From JADGHX01 sp963837755 (GTDB taxonomy: Bacteria > Pseudomonadota > Gammaproteobacteria > Steroidobacterales > Steroidobacteraceae), in contig CAWIOP010000002.1 of assembly GCA_963837755.1 (NCBI GenBank), positions 496,001-560,000 of the forward strand: a stretch of DNA of 64,000 nucleotides. The letters run 5' to 3'. This document shows, piece after piece, positions 17,401-25,120 of the stretch. The position numbers and the translations under genes were made by a program. The first letter of the stretch is position 1. Each line of letters starts with the position of its first letter. The notes beneath the pieces are model-generated. The model was not told where the DNA came from, did no database searches, and saw only the letters and a program-made list of their open reading frames with translations.

Positions 17401-18452
17401 CGGAGCGCCTCGAGCAGGCGGTTGTTCTGATCAGGCGTGCCGATGCTGATGCGAAGCGTGCGAGGCAGGCCCACCTGCGCGCGCACATCACGAATGAGCA
17501 GGTTGGCAGCACGCGAGCTCGCGAGCGCGCGATCTGGGTCTGCGAATTCCACCAGCAGGAAGTTCGCTTCGCTGGGCCACAAGCGTTTCACGCCGGGCAG
17601 CCTGGCTAGTTCCACCTGCATGCGCTCGCGTTCCGCCCGGATGGACGCGATGCGCGAATTCATCACGGCAATCTGCGGCGCCTCGAGCAGCTTCAGGACC
17701 GCTTCCACCGTCATCTGCGTGATGGCGTAGGGCGGTATCACCTTGCGCAGAAGCGAGATGACTTCAGGGTTCGCGATGAGCGTGCCGCAACGCGCACCGG
17801 CGAGGCCGTGCGCCTTCGAGAGCGTGCGCAGCACCGCGAGTTGCGGGAGTCTATCGATGTGCTTCACGAGGCTTGCGGCCGTCGAGAATTCGACATACGC
17901 CTCGTCCACCACCACCAGCGCGCGCCCTTCGAGGCGGGCAGCGATGCGCAGGATGACGTCGGCGGGGATTGTGTTGCCCGTGGGGTTGTTCGGCGAGCAC
18001 AGGAAGACGAGCTTCACGTTCGGCGTGCATTGGCGCAGCACTTCGTCTTCGTCCAGCGAGAAGCCGTCGTTCACGCGCAGCGGCACGCTGATGACATCCG
18101 CGCCCTGGATGCGCGCCGCGACGGCGTACATGCCGAAGGTGGGCGGGCAGGTCAGCACGGCATCCTGGCCGGCGCGGCAAAAACCGCGGCACAGCAGGTC
18201 GATTGCCTCATCGCTGCCGCGGCCGACGAGCACCTGGTCTGGCCTCGCGCCGTAGAGCGCGGCCAGTCGTGCGACGAGCTCGCGAGGCTGCGGTTCTGGA
18301 TAGCGGTTCAGGCCGGCTCTCGTGTCGTCACCCGTCGCGCGCCACGGCAACTCGTTTGCGTGCAGGCGCTCGAGGTGCGGTTCCCACGACGCGTGCTCGT
18401 AAGGCTTGAGCGCAACGATCTCGGGGCGAGCGATGTCGCTGATCCAGCTCAT
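17397..18452 (-). CDS. hisC: Histidinol-phosphate aminotransferase
   Basis: A PLP enzyme of 351 residues converting imidazole-acetol phosphate to histidinol phosphate. Recognisable parts are the N-terminal LHANELPW and LNRYPEPQPRELVARLA, GRGSDEAIDLL, LCSPNNPTGN, VVDEAYVEF, and the PLP-lysine motif LRTLSKAHGLAGARCG. The C-terminus carries the conserved Arg in TLRISIGTPDQNNRLL. The ATG at 18452 overlaps the hisD stop (ATGA). The frame is open for over 300 bases upstream inside hisD, but nothing conserved lies there. Confidence 0.95.
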   Translation of the reverse strand: MSWISDIARPEIVALKPYEHASWEPHLERLHANELPWRATGDDTRAGLNRYPEPQPRELVARLAALYGARPDQVLVGRGSDEAIDLLCRGFCRAGQDAVLTCPPTFGMYAVAARIQGADVISVPLRVNDGFSLDEDEVLRQCTPNVKLVFLCSPNNPTGNTIPADVILRIAARLEGRALVVVDEAYVEFSTAASLVKHIDRLPQLAVLRTLSKAHGLAGARCGTLIANPEVISLLRKVIPPYAITQMTVEAVLKLLEAPQIAVMNSRIASIRAERERMQVELARLPGVKRLWPSEANFLLVEFADPDRALASSRAANLLIRDVRAQVGLPRTLRISIGTPDQNNRLLEALR

Positions 18453-19801
18453 TGGGCTTTCGCTCCTTGAGCACCCGCGTTTGTCGATGTGTTGCCGAGC
18501 AGGGTGAGGCGCATGCTTACGGCATTCGCGTGCGCGTCGAGGCCTTCGAGATCGGCCAGCGTAACGGCTGTGGGGCCAAGCGCGCGCAAGCCGTCTGGCG
18601 TGAGTTCCTGCACTGTCATGCGCTTTACGAAGTCGAGCACCGAAAGCCCGCTGTACGCGCGCGCGTAGCCGTATGTGGGCAGCACGTGATTCGTGCCGGA
18701 GCAGTAGTCGCCCATGGGTTCGGGCGTCCACTGGCCGAGGAACACCGAGCCGGCGTTCTGAACCCGCGGCAGCCACTTGCGCGGCTCGCGCACCTGAAGA
18801 ATGAGATGCTCGGGGGCGTAGTCGTTCGAGACATCGATGGCGGTTTCGAGGTCTGGCACGACGATGCAGCGGCTGCTGGCAACCGATTTCTCGAGAATCT
18901 GGCGGCGGGACAGCTCGCGCATCTGCGCATTCACGGCCACCACGACGGCGTCAGCCAATGCACGCGACGTGGTAACGAGAATGGCCTGGGCCTGCGTGTC
19001 GTGCTCGGCCTGCGCCAGCAGATCTGCGGCGACGAGGTCTGGCGACGCGTCTTCGTCCGCAATGACCAGCACTTCCGACGGGCCGGCCGGCAGGTCGAAC
19101 GCCGCGCCCGCCGGATCGGACGCCACGAGCTGCTTCGCGGCCGTGACCCAGGCATTGCCGGGCCCGAAGATCTTGTCGACCTTCGGAATGCTCTGCGTGC
19201 CGTATGCCATGGCGGCGATGGCCTGCGCCCCGCCCACCTTGAAGACCGTGTCGATGCCGCACAACTCCGCGGCCACGAGAACCGCAGGGTTCGCGCCACC
19301 GTTGGACGCTGGCGGCGTGCACAGCACGCGGCGCGGGCAGCCGACAAGCTGCGCGGGCACGGCGAGCATGATGACGGTCGAGGGCAGAGGTGCGGAGCCC
19401 GCAGGCACGTAGAGGCCGACGGCGGGAACCGGCCGAATAACCCGCTCGCAACGCACGCCCGGCATGGTTTCAATCGATAGCGCGCCCGGCAGCTGTGCCC
19501 TGTGGAACGCGCGCACGTTCACGATGGCGCGCTCGATTGCCGCGATCTGCACGGCCGTGAGCGCCTTGCGAGCCGCGGCAAATTCCTCGCGACCCACCGC
19601 CAGCTCACGCAACTCCACGCGGTCGAACCTGCGTGTGTACGCCCGCAGCGCTTCGTCGCCCCCGCGCCGAACGGTCTCGACGATCTCGCGCGCGCTGTTG
19701 ATGACGTCCTGTCGCGTTTCCTGCGCCGGGCGGGCGAGCGCCGCGCGCTTGCCTTCGGCGTCCAGCCTGTTCCAGTCGACGATACGCACGGGGGTTAGCA
19801 T
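18449..19801 (-). CDS. hisD: Histidinol dehydrogenase
   Basis: Zinc-dependent oxidation of histidinol to histidine in two NAD-linked steps; 450 residues. Family motifs include VPGGxAPLPSTV-like VPAGSAPLPSTVIMLAVPA, KVGGAQAIAAMAYGT, VDKIFGPGNAWVTAAK, the substrate/zinc loop DLPAGPSEVLVIADE, QAEHDTQAQAIL and, near the end, GSVFLGQWTPEPMGDYCSGT. The start at 19801 (MLTPVRIVDWNRL) is two bases past the hisG stop and matches the family N-terminus. Intact. Confidence 0.95.
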   Translation of the reverse strand: MLTPVRIVDWNRLDAEGKRAALARPAQETRQDVINSAREIVETVRRGGDEALRAYTRRFDRVELRELAVGREEFAAARKALTAVQIAAIERAIVNVRAFHRAQLPGALSIETMPGVRCERVIRPVPAVGLYVPAGSAPLPSTVIMLAVPAQLVGCPRRVLCTPPASNGGANPAVLVAAELCGIDTVFKVGGAQAIAAMAYGTQSIPKVDKIFGPGNAWVTAAKQLVASDPAGAAFDLPAGPSEVLVIADEDASPDLVAADLLAQAEHDTQAQAILVTTSRALADAVVVAVNAQMRELSRRQILEKSVASSRCIVVPDLETAIDVSNDYAPEHLILQVREPRKWLPRVQNAGSVFLGQWTPEPMGDYCSGTNHVLPTYGYARAYSGLSVLDFVKRMTVQELTPDGLRALGPTAVTLADLEGLDAHANAVSMRLTLLGNTSTNAGAQGAKAQ

Positions 19802-19803
19802 GA

Positions 19804-20700
19804 TCAGGCGAGCATCTTCTCGACCGGCAGCACGAGCAGTGCGCTGGCGCCGGCCTTCTTCAGGCTTTCCAGGGTTTCCCAGAACACGTTCTCGCGGCAC
19901 ACGGCGTGGACGGCCACTTTGTCGTCAGAGCCTTCGAGCGGAATGATGGTGGGAGATTCGCTGCCCGGGAGCAGGCGGCGGATCTCCGGCAATGCCGAGC
20001 GCGGAGCGTGCAGCATGATGTACTTGCTCTCGCGAACCTGTTGCACGCCGTCGACGCGCATGAGCAGCCGTTCGACCCATTCGTCCTTGTCTGGCGGCAG
20101 GTCCAGCGGCGTGCGGATGATGGCGGCATGGCTTTCGAGCACGGTTTCCACTTCCTTCAGGTGATTCGCCTGAAGCGTGGAGCCGGTCGACACGAGATCG
20201 CAAATGAGATCGGCGCGGCCGAGGCGCGGGGCGATTTCCACGGCGCCGGAGAGGGTGACGATGTCTGCCTTCACGTCGCGTTCGCGCAGGTAGTTCGCAA
20301 GCGTGAACGGGTAGGTGGTGGCGATGCGCCGGCCGCGCAGCGACGCGGGGCCTTCATAGGTGAAACCCTCGGGGATGGCGAGCGACAGGCGGCAGCGGCC
20401 GAAGTCCAGCGTGCGCAGCTGCTTGAAGCGCGCCTTGATGCCTTGGGATGCCAGCTCCAGGCGTTTCTCTTCGAGCACGTTCAGGCCGACGAGGCCGAGG
20501 TCGCAGACGTCTTCCTGCACCAGGTCGGGGATGTCGTCGTCGCGCACGAACAGCACGTCGAGCGGCATGTTCTCCCCGTAGCCCATGAGCTGGTCCTTGC
20601 CGCGCGAGAGCTTCAGGCCGCAGCGCGCCAGCAGGTCGAGCGAGGGGTCGGTGAGCCGGCCGGACTTCTGCACGGCCAGTTTCAGGCGGGTGTCATCCAT
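19804..20700 (-). CDS. hisG: ATP phosphoribosyltransferase, long form
   Basis: Catalyses the first, feedback-controlled step of histidine synthesis. This is the long HisG form of 298 residues with its own C-terminal regulatory domain, so no HisZ is required. Motifs: LKLAVQKSGRLTDPSLDLL at the N-terminus, DIPDLVQEDVCDLGLVG, ICDLVSTGSTLQANHL for PRPP binding, ESKYIMLHAP, and the regulatory tail LKKAGASALLVLPVEKML. I place the start at 20700 (MDDTRLKL), the position used by the enterobacterial protein. An in-frame ATG at 20730 lies within the overlapping trpR-like gene. Confidence 0.94.
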   Translation of the reverse strand: MDDTRLKLAVQKSGRLTDPSLDLLARCGLKLSRGKDQLMGYGENMPLDVLFVRDDDIPDLVQEDVCDLGLVGLNVLEEKRLELASQGIKARFKQLRTLDFGRCRLSLAIPEGFTYEGPASLRGRRIATTYPFTLANYLRERDVKADIVTLSGAVEIAPRLGRADLICDLVSTGSTLQANHLKEVETVLESHAAIIRTPLDLPPDKDEWVERLLMRVDGVQQVRESKYIMLHAPRSALPEIRRLLPGSESPTIIPLEGSDDKVAVHAVCRENVFWETLESLKKAGASALLVLPVEKMLA

Positions 20701-21052
20701 GGCGCGCGGCCTCGGGTCGTTTGGAAACATCGCCATTTCGTTTCGGTTGGCCTTCAATTCTTTGGGCTGCCAGTTGATAGCCGCCGTTGCCGGTGGCCAC
20801 GAACCGGGCCACGCGCCCGATGGTGGTGACACTGACACCGGTGAGGCGGTGAATCTCGCGATAGGGCAGGCCTTTCTGCACGTACTCCACCACGGCCCAG
20901 CGGTCGGCCATGGCCTGAAGCTCCGCGGGCGTGCACAGGTCCTTGAAGAATGCGCGGCATTCCTCGGGCGTGCGCAGGGCCGCCACGGCGGTGAAGAGCT
21001 TCTTCTCCGCCAGAATCTCCTGGCGGGGGGAGACGTTACGATGGAGTTTCAT
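20693..21052 (-). CDS. TrpR-family (YerC/YecD-like) regulator heading the his operon
   Basis: A 119-residue helical DNA-binding protein related to the Trp repressor. The family region runs ILAEKKLFTAVAALRTPEEC to DLCTPAELQAMADRWAVVEY. The helix-turn-helix is GLPYREIHRLTGVSVTTIGR, then VARFVATGNGGY. It is the first gene of the his operon and its end overlaps hisG by eight bases. Genes of this type sit before his genes in other proteobacteria and Firmicutes and have been predicted to be histidine repressors. Ten bases before its ATG lies a near-perfect trp-operator-like palindrome (21063-21082), suggesting autoregulation and control of the operon. The effector is inferred to be histidine, not shown. 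Confidence 0.85.
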   Translation of the reverse strand: MKLHRNVSPRQEILAEKKLFTAVAALRTPEECRAFFKDLCTPAELQAMADRWAVVEYVQKGLPYREIHRLTGVSVTTIGRVARFVATGNGGYQLAAQRIEGQPKRNGDVSKRPEAARHG

Positions 21053-21062
21053 GTTGATCCAA

Positions 21063-21082
21063 TGTACTAACGCGCTAGTACA
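21063..21082. promoter_or_regulatory. Trp-operator-like palindrome before the his operon
   Basis: TGTACTAACGCGCTAGTACA: half-sites TGTACTA and TAGTACA around a CGCG core, symmetric at 18 of 20 positions. The Escherichia coli trp operator consensus is GTACTAGTTAACTAGTAC, so half-sites and spacing (GTACTA-N6-TAGTAC) are the same. It ends ten bases from the trpR-like start codon, a position where bound protein would block transcription or translation start. Confidence 0.75.
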
Positions 21083-21144
21083 CTACCACGAACGCCGGCG
21101 CGGGCGCCAGCCGCCGGGCATGCAAACCGCGACGGAGCGCCTCG

Positions 21145-21565
21145 ATGGCCCGGCAGCAGATCATCGAGACGGATGTGCCCGCGCGACTGGACCGGCTGCC
21201 GTGGGGGCGGTTTCACTCGCTTATCGGCGGTGAGTACGTCGCGATCAATTCGGCGATTCAGGAGTTGATCCCGGCCCGCTATCGGGGGCGCACGGATTTG
21301 GCGATCAACGGCAGCTTCTGGCTCGGCGCCGTGCTCGGCTCGATCGGCACGCTGATCCTGCTCGCGCCGAACTGTTTTCCGCCCGACATCGGGTGGCGGC
21401 TGGCGTTTGGGATCGGCGCGGTGCTCGGCGTTGTCGTGCTGCACGCGGGTACGCATTTGGGGCTGCCCTGATGATCCTGGCCGGCGCCGTCGCGTGGTGG
21501 CTGGCCGTTGCGGCCGAGCGGCGGCCGCTCGAAGACGTGGCCCGGCCCCTGTCGGGTGTCGACTG
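21145..21565 (+). pseudogene. Remnant of an MFS (sugar-porter type) transporter
   Basis: A 108-residue open frame includes GGEYVAINSAIQELIPARYR, GRTDLAINGSFWLGAVLGS and GWRLAFGIGAVLGVVVLHAG. These are the GGE-Y-AINSAIDELIPAR and DLAINGSFW signatures of a middle part of MFS transporters. It stops where such proteins would enter the next helix. A second short frame at about 21471-21565 (LAVAAERRPLEDVARPLSGV) looks like the extreme C-terminus of the same kind of protein. The N-terminal helices and the central several hundred residues are absent, so this is an internally deleted, dead gene. It lies next to the palindromic repeat cluster. Confidence 0.6.
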
Positions 21566-21744
21566 ATTCTGACTGTGATGCCTTCGCAGGCGGGGCTCAC
21601 TCTCAAAGAGGTTCGGAGAGGCGCTATGGCAGGCGGGGGCTCACTCGAAGAGGGCTTGGCGGGTACCGGCCGTAAGACCCGTCCATGGGGCAATGGCACT
21701 GATTTAAGTGTCGCGGGGGCATGAACGGGTTGAGTCGCGCGCGG

Positions 21745-21879
21745 CGAGGGCGGCCTCTCCGAGGGGTCGTCGGGGACCGCCCGTAAGACCGGTCCATCGG
21801 GGGCTCGCCTGGCCGGCCGCGGAAAAATGCATCCCTGCATTTTCACGTCCCCGACGACCCCTCGGAGAGTCTGCCCTCG
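21745..21879. repeat. Palindromic element, 33-base arms
   Basis: Left arm 21745-21777 and right arm 21847-21879 are reverse complements at 31 of 33 positions (the inner 19 are perfect). The centre holds GACCGGTCCATCGGGG and a small hairpin AAAATGCA-TCCC-TGCATTTT at 21824-21843. Confidence 0.8.
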
Positions 21880-21959
21880 CTTTGAGGCTGGTGGCCGTTC
21901 ATGCATTGACGCTGACGTCGGTGCGATTCCCCGATGCACTGCCAGTGGCAACGACTTGA

Positions 21960-22145
21960 GGATTGCCGCATGAACGGCAGGGGAGCCGAAGCGGGGTCTC
22001 ACTCAAAGAGGGGTCGGGAGGGATGTGAAAAAGCAGGGATGCTTTTTCCCGAGGCCCCGATGGACCGGTCTTGCGGCCGGTCCCTCCGGACCCCTCTTTG
22101 AGTGAGACCCCGCTTCGGCTCCCCTGCCGTTCATGCGGCAATCCA
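21960..22145. repeat. Palindromic element, perfect 56-base arms
   Basis: 21960-22015 and 22090-22145 are exact reverse complements over 56 bases, with imperfect pairing continuing inward. The centre carries GAAAAAGCA-GGGA-TGCTTTTTC (22027-22048) and a reverse-oriented copy of the GGACCGGTC segment. This is opposite in orientation to the neighbouring unit at 21745. Confidence 0.85.
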
Positions 22146-22254
22146 CGCGCCTTAAGTAAGACTCCACCTCCGCAGACGCGGCGGCGAATTGCCTCCCACG
22201 AACTTCGAAGAAAGCCGAGGTTCCTGGGTAGCGCCATTGGTCCATGGGGGCCTT

Positions 22255-22316
22255 GTCTGAATACATCCCTGTATTCAGACATCCCCGCCAAGGTCCTCTT
22301 CGAGTGAGCCCCCGCC
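22255..22316. repeat. Half element with TCCC hairpin
   Basis: GTCTGAATACA-TCCC-TGTATTCAGAC (22255-22280) is an 11-base perfect stem. The arm that follows (22295-22316) has no local partner; its exact complement is 640 bases upstream at 21632-21653. The two look like halves of one element parted by rearrangement or by insertion of the inner units. Confidence 0.7.
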
Positions 22317-22476
22317 CGCGCGGGCGCCCTCCTCAGGATCTGAACTCAAATTCTTTGTGCAGGCACTAGCCGGGGAAGCGGCAAGTCATGCAGGAAGCGG
22401 CACCTGTACAGGCCGCCGAACCGGTGACGCCGGTCACGTCCACATAACCTGCGGCAATGTCCTCAGGCGTCACCCA

Positions 22477-22506
22477 TTGACGCCTCGCCGGCCGCCACCC
22501 TAGACT
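22477..22506 (+). promoter_or_regulatory. Promoter of the metX-metB transcript
   Basis: TTGACG at 22477-22482 and TAGACT at 22501-22506 with an 18-base spacer. The expected transcription start, about 22513, falls just before the first helix of the SAM riboswitch. That agreement supports both calls. The interval from 22317 to 22476 shows nothing else I can name. Confidence 0.65.
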
Positions 22507-22514
22507 GCGCGCCA

Positions 22515-22637
22515 CTCATCGAGACCCGGCTGAGGGAAAGGCCCTTTGAAGCCGGGGGCAACCGCCAGACTTAACCCGTCTGGACAAGGTGCCAACTCCT
22601 GCGGTCCTCCCTTCACTGGAGAGGGTCGGCAGATGAG
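22515..22637 (+). ncRNA. SAM-I (S-box) riboswitch
   Basis: The 5' strand CTCATC (22515-22520) pairs with GATGAG (22632-22637) to form P1. Between them lie the invariant S-box blocks: GAGGGAAAGGCCC, TTTGAAGCCGGGGCAACC, and GGTGCCAACTCCTGC. The leader precedes metX, a methionine-synthesis gene, the normal target. Binding of SAM should turn expression down. Downstream, CCGCG-CCCGG-CGCGG (22653-22667) is a possible expression-platform hairpin, but it lacks a U-run. Control may therefore be at translation, or the platform lies further on. Confidence 0.9.
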
Positions 22638-22756
22638 CAGGTTGTGTAGCCTCCGCGCCCGGCGCGGTTGATGGACATAGCCAACCCCGCCGCACACGCG
22701 GGTGCTCTGCGAGTCACGATGAGCCTTTGTGGCACACGACTGCGGAGCATCCGACG

Positions 22757-23803
22757 ATGAACGCCTCGCTCAAATCCGTTCCCGCCAGGGCCCGATCTGC
22801 ATCGGGTCAGACTCATGGCCGTGACGTCGTTGCGCATGAGGGCGTGCTCGAGATGCCGGGCGAGATGTCCCTGAATCACGGCGGCAGGCTCACGGGCGTG
22901 CACATCGCGTGGCGTCTCGTGGGCCCGGCGAACGCGCCAGTGGTCTGCGCGCTGGGTGGCATTTCCGCGAACCGGCGCGTGTGCACCACTGAAGACGCGC
23001 GCCAGAGCTGGTGGGGCCAGGTCGCCGGCGCGGGCTGCGCGCTCGATTCGGATCGCTTCCGTGTCCTGGGCTTCGACTACCTCGGGGGCAGCGGTGACTC
23101 CACCGGGCCGGTCGAGGGCGTCGCGTTTCCTGCCATTTCCGGCTACGACCAGGCGGCCGCGCTGCTCGCGTTGCTCGACGAGCTCAACATCAAGTCTCTG
23201 CGCGCCATTGCTGGCGGCTCGTATGGCGGCATGGTGGCGCTGGCATTCGGCGAGCGGTATCCGGAGCGCGTGTCGCAGCTGCTGGTCATCGGCGCGGCCG
23301 ATCGGGCGCACCCCATGTCGACGGCCTGGCGCACCGTACAGCGTCGCATGGTGAAATTCGCGGCCGAGTGCGGCAAGTCGAAGGAAGGCCTGCAGCTTGC
23401 GCGGGCGCTGGCCATGTCCACCTATCGCAGCAGCGAAGAGTTCGCGGCGCGCTTTGGCGGCTCGCCCACCCAGGCCGAGAGCGGATTTGTCTTCCCGGTG
23501 GAGGACTACCTCTTCGCGCGCGGCGCGGACTACGCCAACCGCTACAAGCCCGAAGCCTTTCTGTGTCTCTCGGAATCCATTGACCTGCACCGGGTGGATG
23601 CGTCACGCATCTTCGTGCCCACCGCGGCGGTCGCCATTCGCGAGGATCAACTCGTGCCGCTCGCCGACGTCCGCACGATGGTGGCGCGGCTGCCGTCCGG
23701 CCGCCTGCACGAGATCTCTTCTGTATACGGTCATGATGCTTTCCTGAAGGAGTGCGAACAGTTGCGTCCCATCTTCAACGCCGCAATCGGGAGCCCGGCA
23801 TGA
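22757..23803 (+). CDS. metX: Homoserine O-acyltransferase MetX
   Basis: An alpha/beta-hydrolase-fold enzyme that acylates homoserine (acetyl or succinyl donor not decidable by eye) for methionine synthesis. It has 348 residues from the preferred ATG at 22757; an upstream GTG-type start at 22727 would add ten residues. Motifs: ALGGISANRRV near the oxyanion hole, nucleophile elbow AGGSYGGMVAL, the catalytic Asp region REDQLVPLADV, and the catalytic His in VYGHDAFLKE. It sits under the SAM-I riboswitch and overlaps metB by four bases (ATGA). Intact. Confidence 0.92.
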   Translation: MNASLKSVPARARSASGQTHGRDVVAHEGVLEMPGEMSLNHGGRLTGVHIAWRLVGPANAPVVCALGGISANRRVCTTEDARQSWWGQVAGAGCALDSDRFRVLGFDYLGGSGDSTGPVEGVAFPAISGYDQAAALLALLDELNIKSLRAIAGGSYGGMVALAFGERYPERVSQLLVIGAADRAHPMSTAWRTVQRRMVKFAAECGKSKEGLQLARALAMSTYRSSEEFAARFGGSPTQAESGFVFPVEDYLFARGADYANRYKPEAFLCLSESIDLHRVDASRIFVPTAAVAIREDQLVPLADVRTMVARLPSGRLHEISSVYGHDAFLKECEQLRPIFNAAIGSPA

Positions 23804-25025
23804 GCGGCGGCCACGACGAAAAGAACGAGTTTCACCAGCGCACGCAGGTCGTGCGCTCCGGCCTCGAGTGCGACGAGGTGACCGGTGCCGTCGTTCCGCC
23901 CATTCACCTGACTTCCACGTTTGCGTTCCGCGGCTTCGGCGACAAGCGCGCGTATGACTACACGCGCTCGGGCAACCCCACGCGCGATCTGCTCGCGCAA
24001 CGCGCTGGCGGAGCTGGAGGAGGGCGCCGGTGCGGTGGTCACGTCCACCGGCATGTCGGCGATCACGCTGTGCGGTTATCTCATTCCCGCGGGCTCGCGC
24101 ATCGTTGCGCCTCACGACTGCTACGGCGGCACTTATCGCCTGTTCAACGCGTGGAATCAGCGCGGCGAGCGCAAGGTGGAGTTCGTCGATTTCGACGACG
24201 AGACGGCCGTTCGCGAGGCGCTGTCGCAGCCAGCCGCGCTGCTGTGGATCGAGACGCCCAGCAATCCGCTGCTGCGGATCACGGACATCGAGAAGGTCGC
24301 GGCGCTCGGGCACGCGGCTGGCGCGCTCGTCGTCGTCGACAACACGTTCCTGTCACCAGCGTGGCAGCAGCCTTTGAAGCTCGGCGCCGACCTCGTCGGT
24401 GCACTCGACCACGAAATACCTCAACGGGCACAGCGACGTGGTCGGCGGCGCGGTGGTCGCGACGCGACAAAGCGCTGCACGAGCAGCTCACCTGGTGGGC
24501 GAATTGCCTCGGCCTCACCGGCGCGCCGTTCGACAGCTTCCTCACGCTGCGCGGCCTGCGCACGCTGCACGCGCGGCTGGATGCGCATGGGCGCAACGCA
24601 CTGGCGCTGGCGCAGTGGCTGCAGACCCAGCCCGTGCGTGAAGAAGGTTTACTACCCGGGCCTGCCGACCCATCCGGGGCACGAGCTGGCCCGCCGTCAG
24701 CAGAGCGGGTTTCGGCGCAATCGTTACGCTCGAGCTGGCCGGCGGCCACGACGGCGTGCGCGCGTTTGTCGACGGGCTGCGCTGCTTCTCGCTCGCCGAA
24801 TCGCTCGGCGGTGTGGAGAGCCTCGTGGCGCATCCGGCCACGATGACTCACGCGGCGATGGACGCGGCGGCGCGCCAGCAGGCGGGCCTCTGCGACGGGC
24901 TCATCCGGCTGTCCGTGGGTATCGAGGCGCTGGAAGACCTGCAGGCCGACCTGGCCGCTGGCCTCAAGCGCGCCGAAGCCGTGTTGCCGAAGACAGCTCG
25001 CGTGACGGCCGCAACAGCAGCCTGA
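23800..25025 (+). CDS. metB: Cystathionine gamma-synthase / O-acylhomoserine sulfhydrylase (frameshifted)
   Basis: A PLP-dependent Cys/Met-metabolism enzyme using the ester made by MetX. Pieces in order: FHQRTQVVRSGLECDEVTGA with VPPIHLTSTFAF; YDYTRSGNPTRDLL; GAGAVVTSTGMSAITL; LLWIETPSNPLLRI; VVDNTFLSPAWQQPL; the PLP-lysine motif HSTTKYLNGHSDVVGGAV; and ESLGGVESLVAHPATMTHA with the conserved Arg in GLIRLSVGIE. The frame changes at about 24000, 24400, 24465, 24645 and 24715. Joined length, about 405 residues, suits the family. Synthase versus sulfhydrylase activity cannot be separated without alignment. Confidence 0.82.
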
Positions 25026-25072
25026 TTCTGCGCCGGCGCGAAGTAACTCACGCCACACTGCCACATCGTTTC

Positions 25073-25102
25073 GGCGGCGGCTCGCTTTGAGCGGGCCGCC
25101 GC
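25073..25102. terminator. Hairpin between convergent metB and leuB
   Basis: A GC-rich stem, GGCGGCGGCTCGCT pairing with AGCGGGCCGCCGC across a three-base loop, lies between the two convergent gene ends. There is no clear U-run on either strand, so intrinsic termination is only possible. Confidence 0.35.
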
Positions 25103-25120
25103 TTCCGCCGACCTTTCAGG

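Larger units (their letters stand above)
21586..22316. repeat. Cluster of related palindromic (REP/MITE-like) elements
   Basis: Four copies or halves of one family, with no supported gene in the interval. Shared parts: an arm GGGGCTCACTCGAAGAGG or GGGGTCTCACTCAAAGAGG, a segment like GTAAGACCGGTCCATCGGGG, and a small hairpin closed by loop TCCC or GGGA. Complete units are at 21745-21879 and 21960-22145. The arm at 21632-21653 is an exact reverse complement of 22295-22316 (22 bases) and encloses the other two. The family is probably repeated elsewhere in this genome; I cannot check this. Confidence 0.8.

Noticed and set aside
21586..22316. Long frames through the palindrome cluster, for example 21067-22002 and 21899-22291 on the minus strand
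   Set aside because: They follow the inverted repeats and lack any protein signature.
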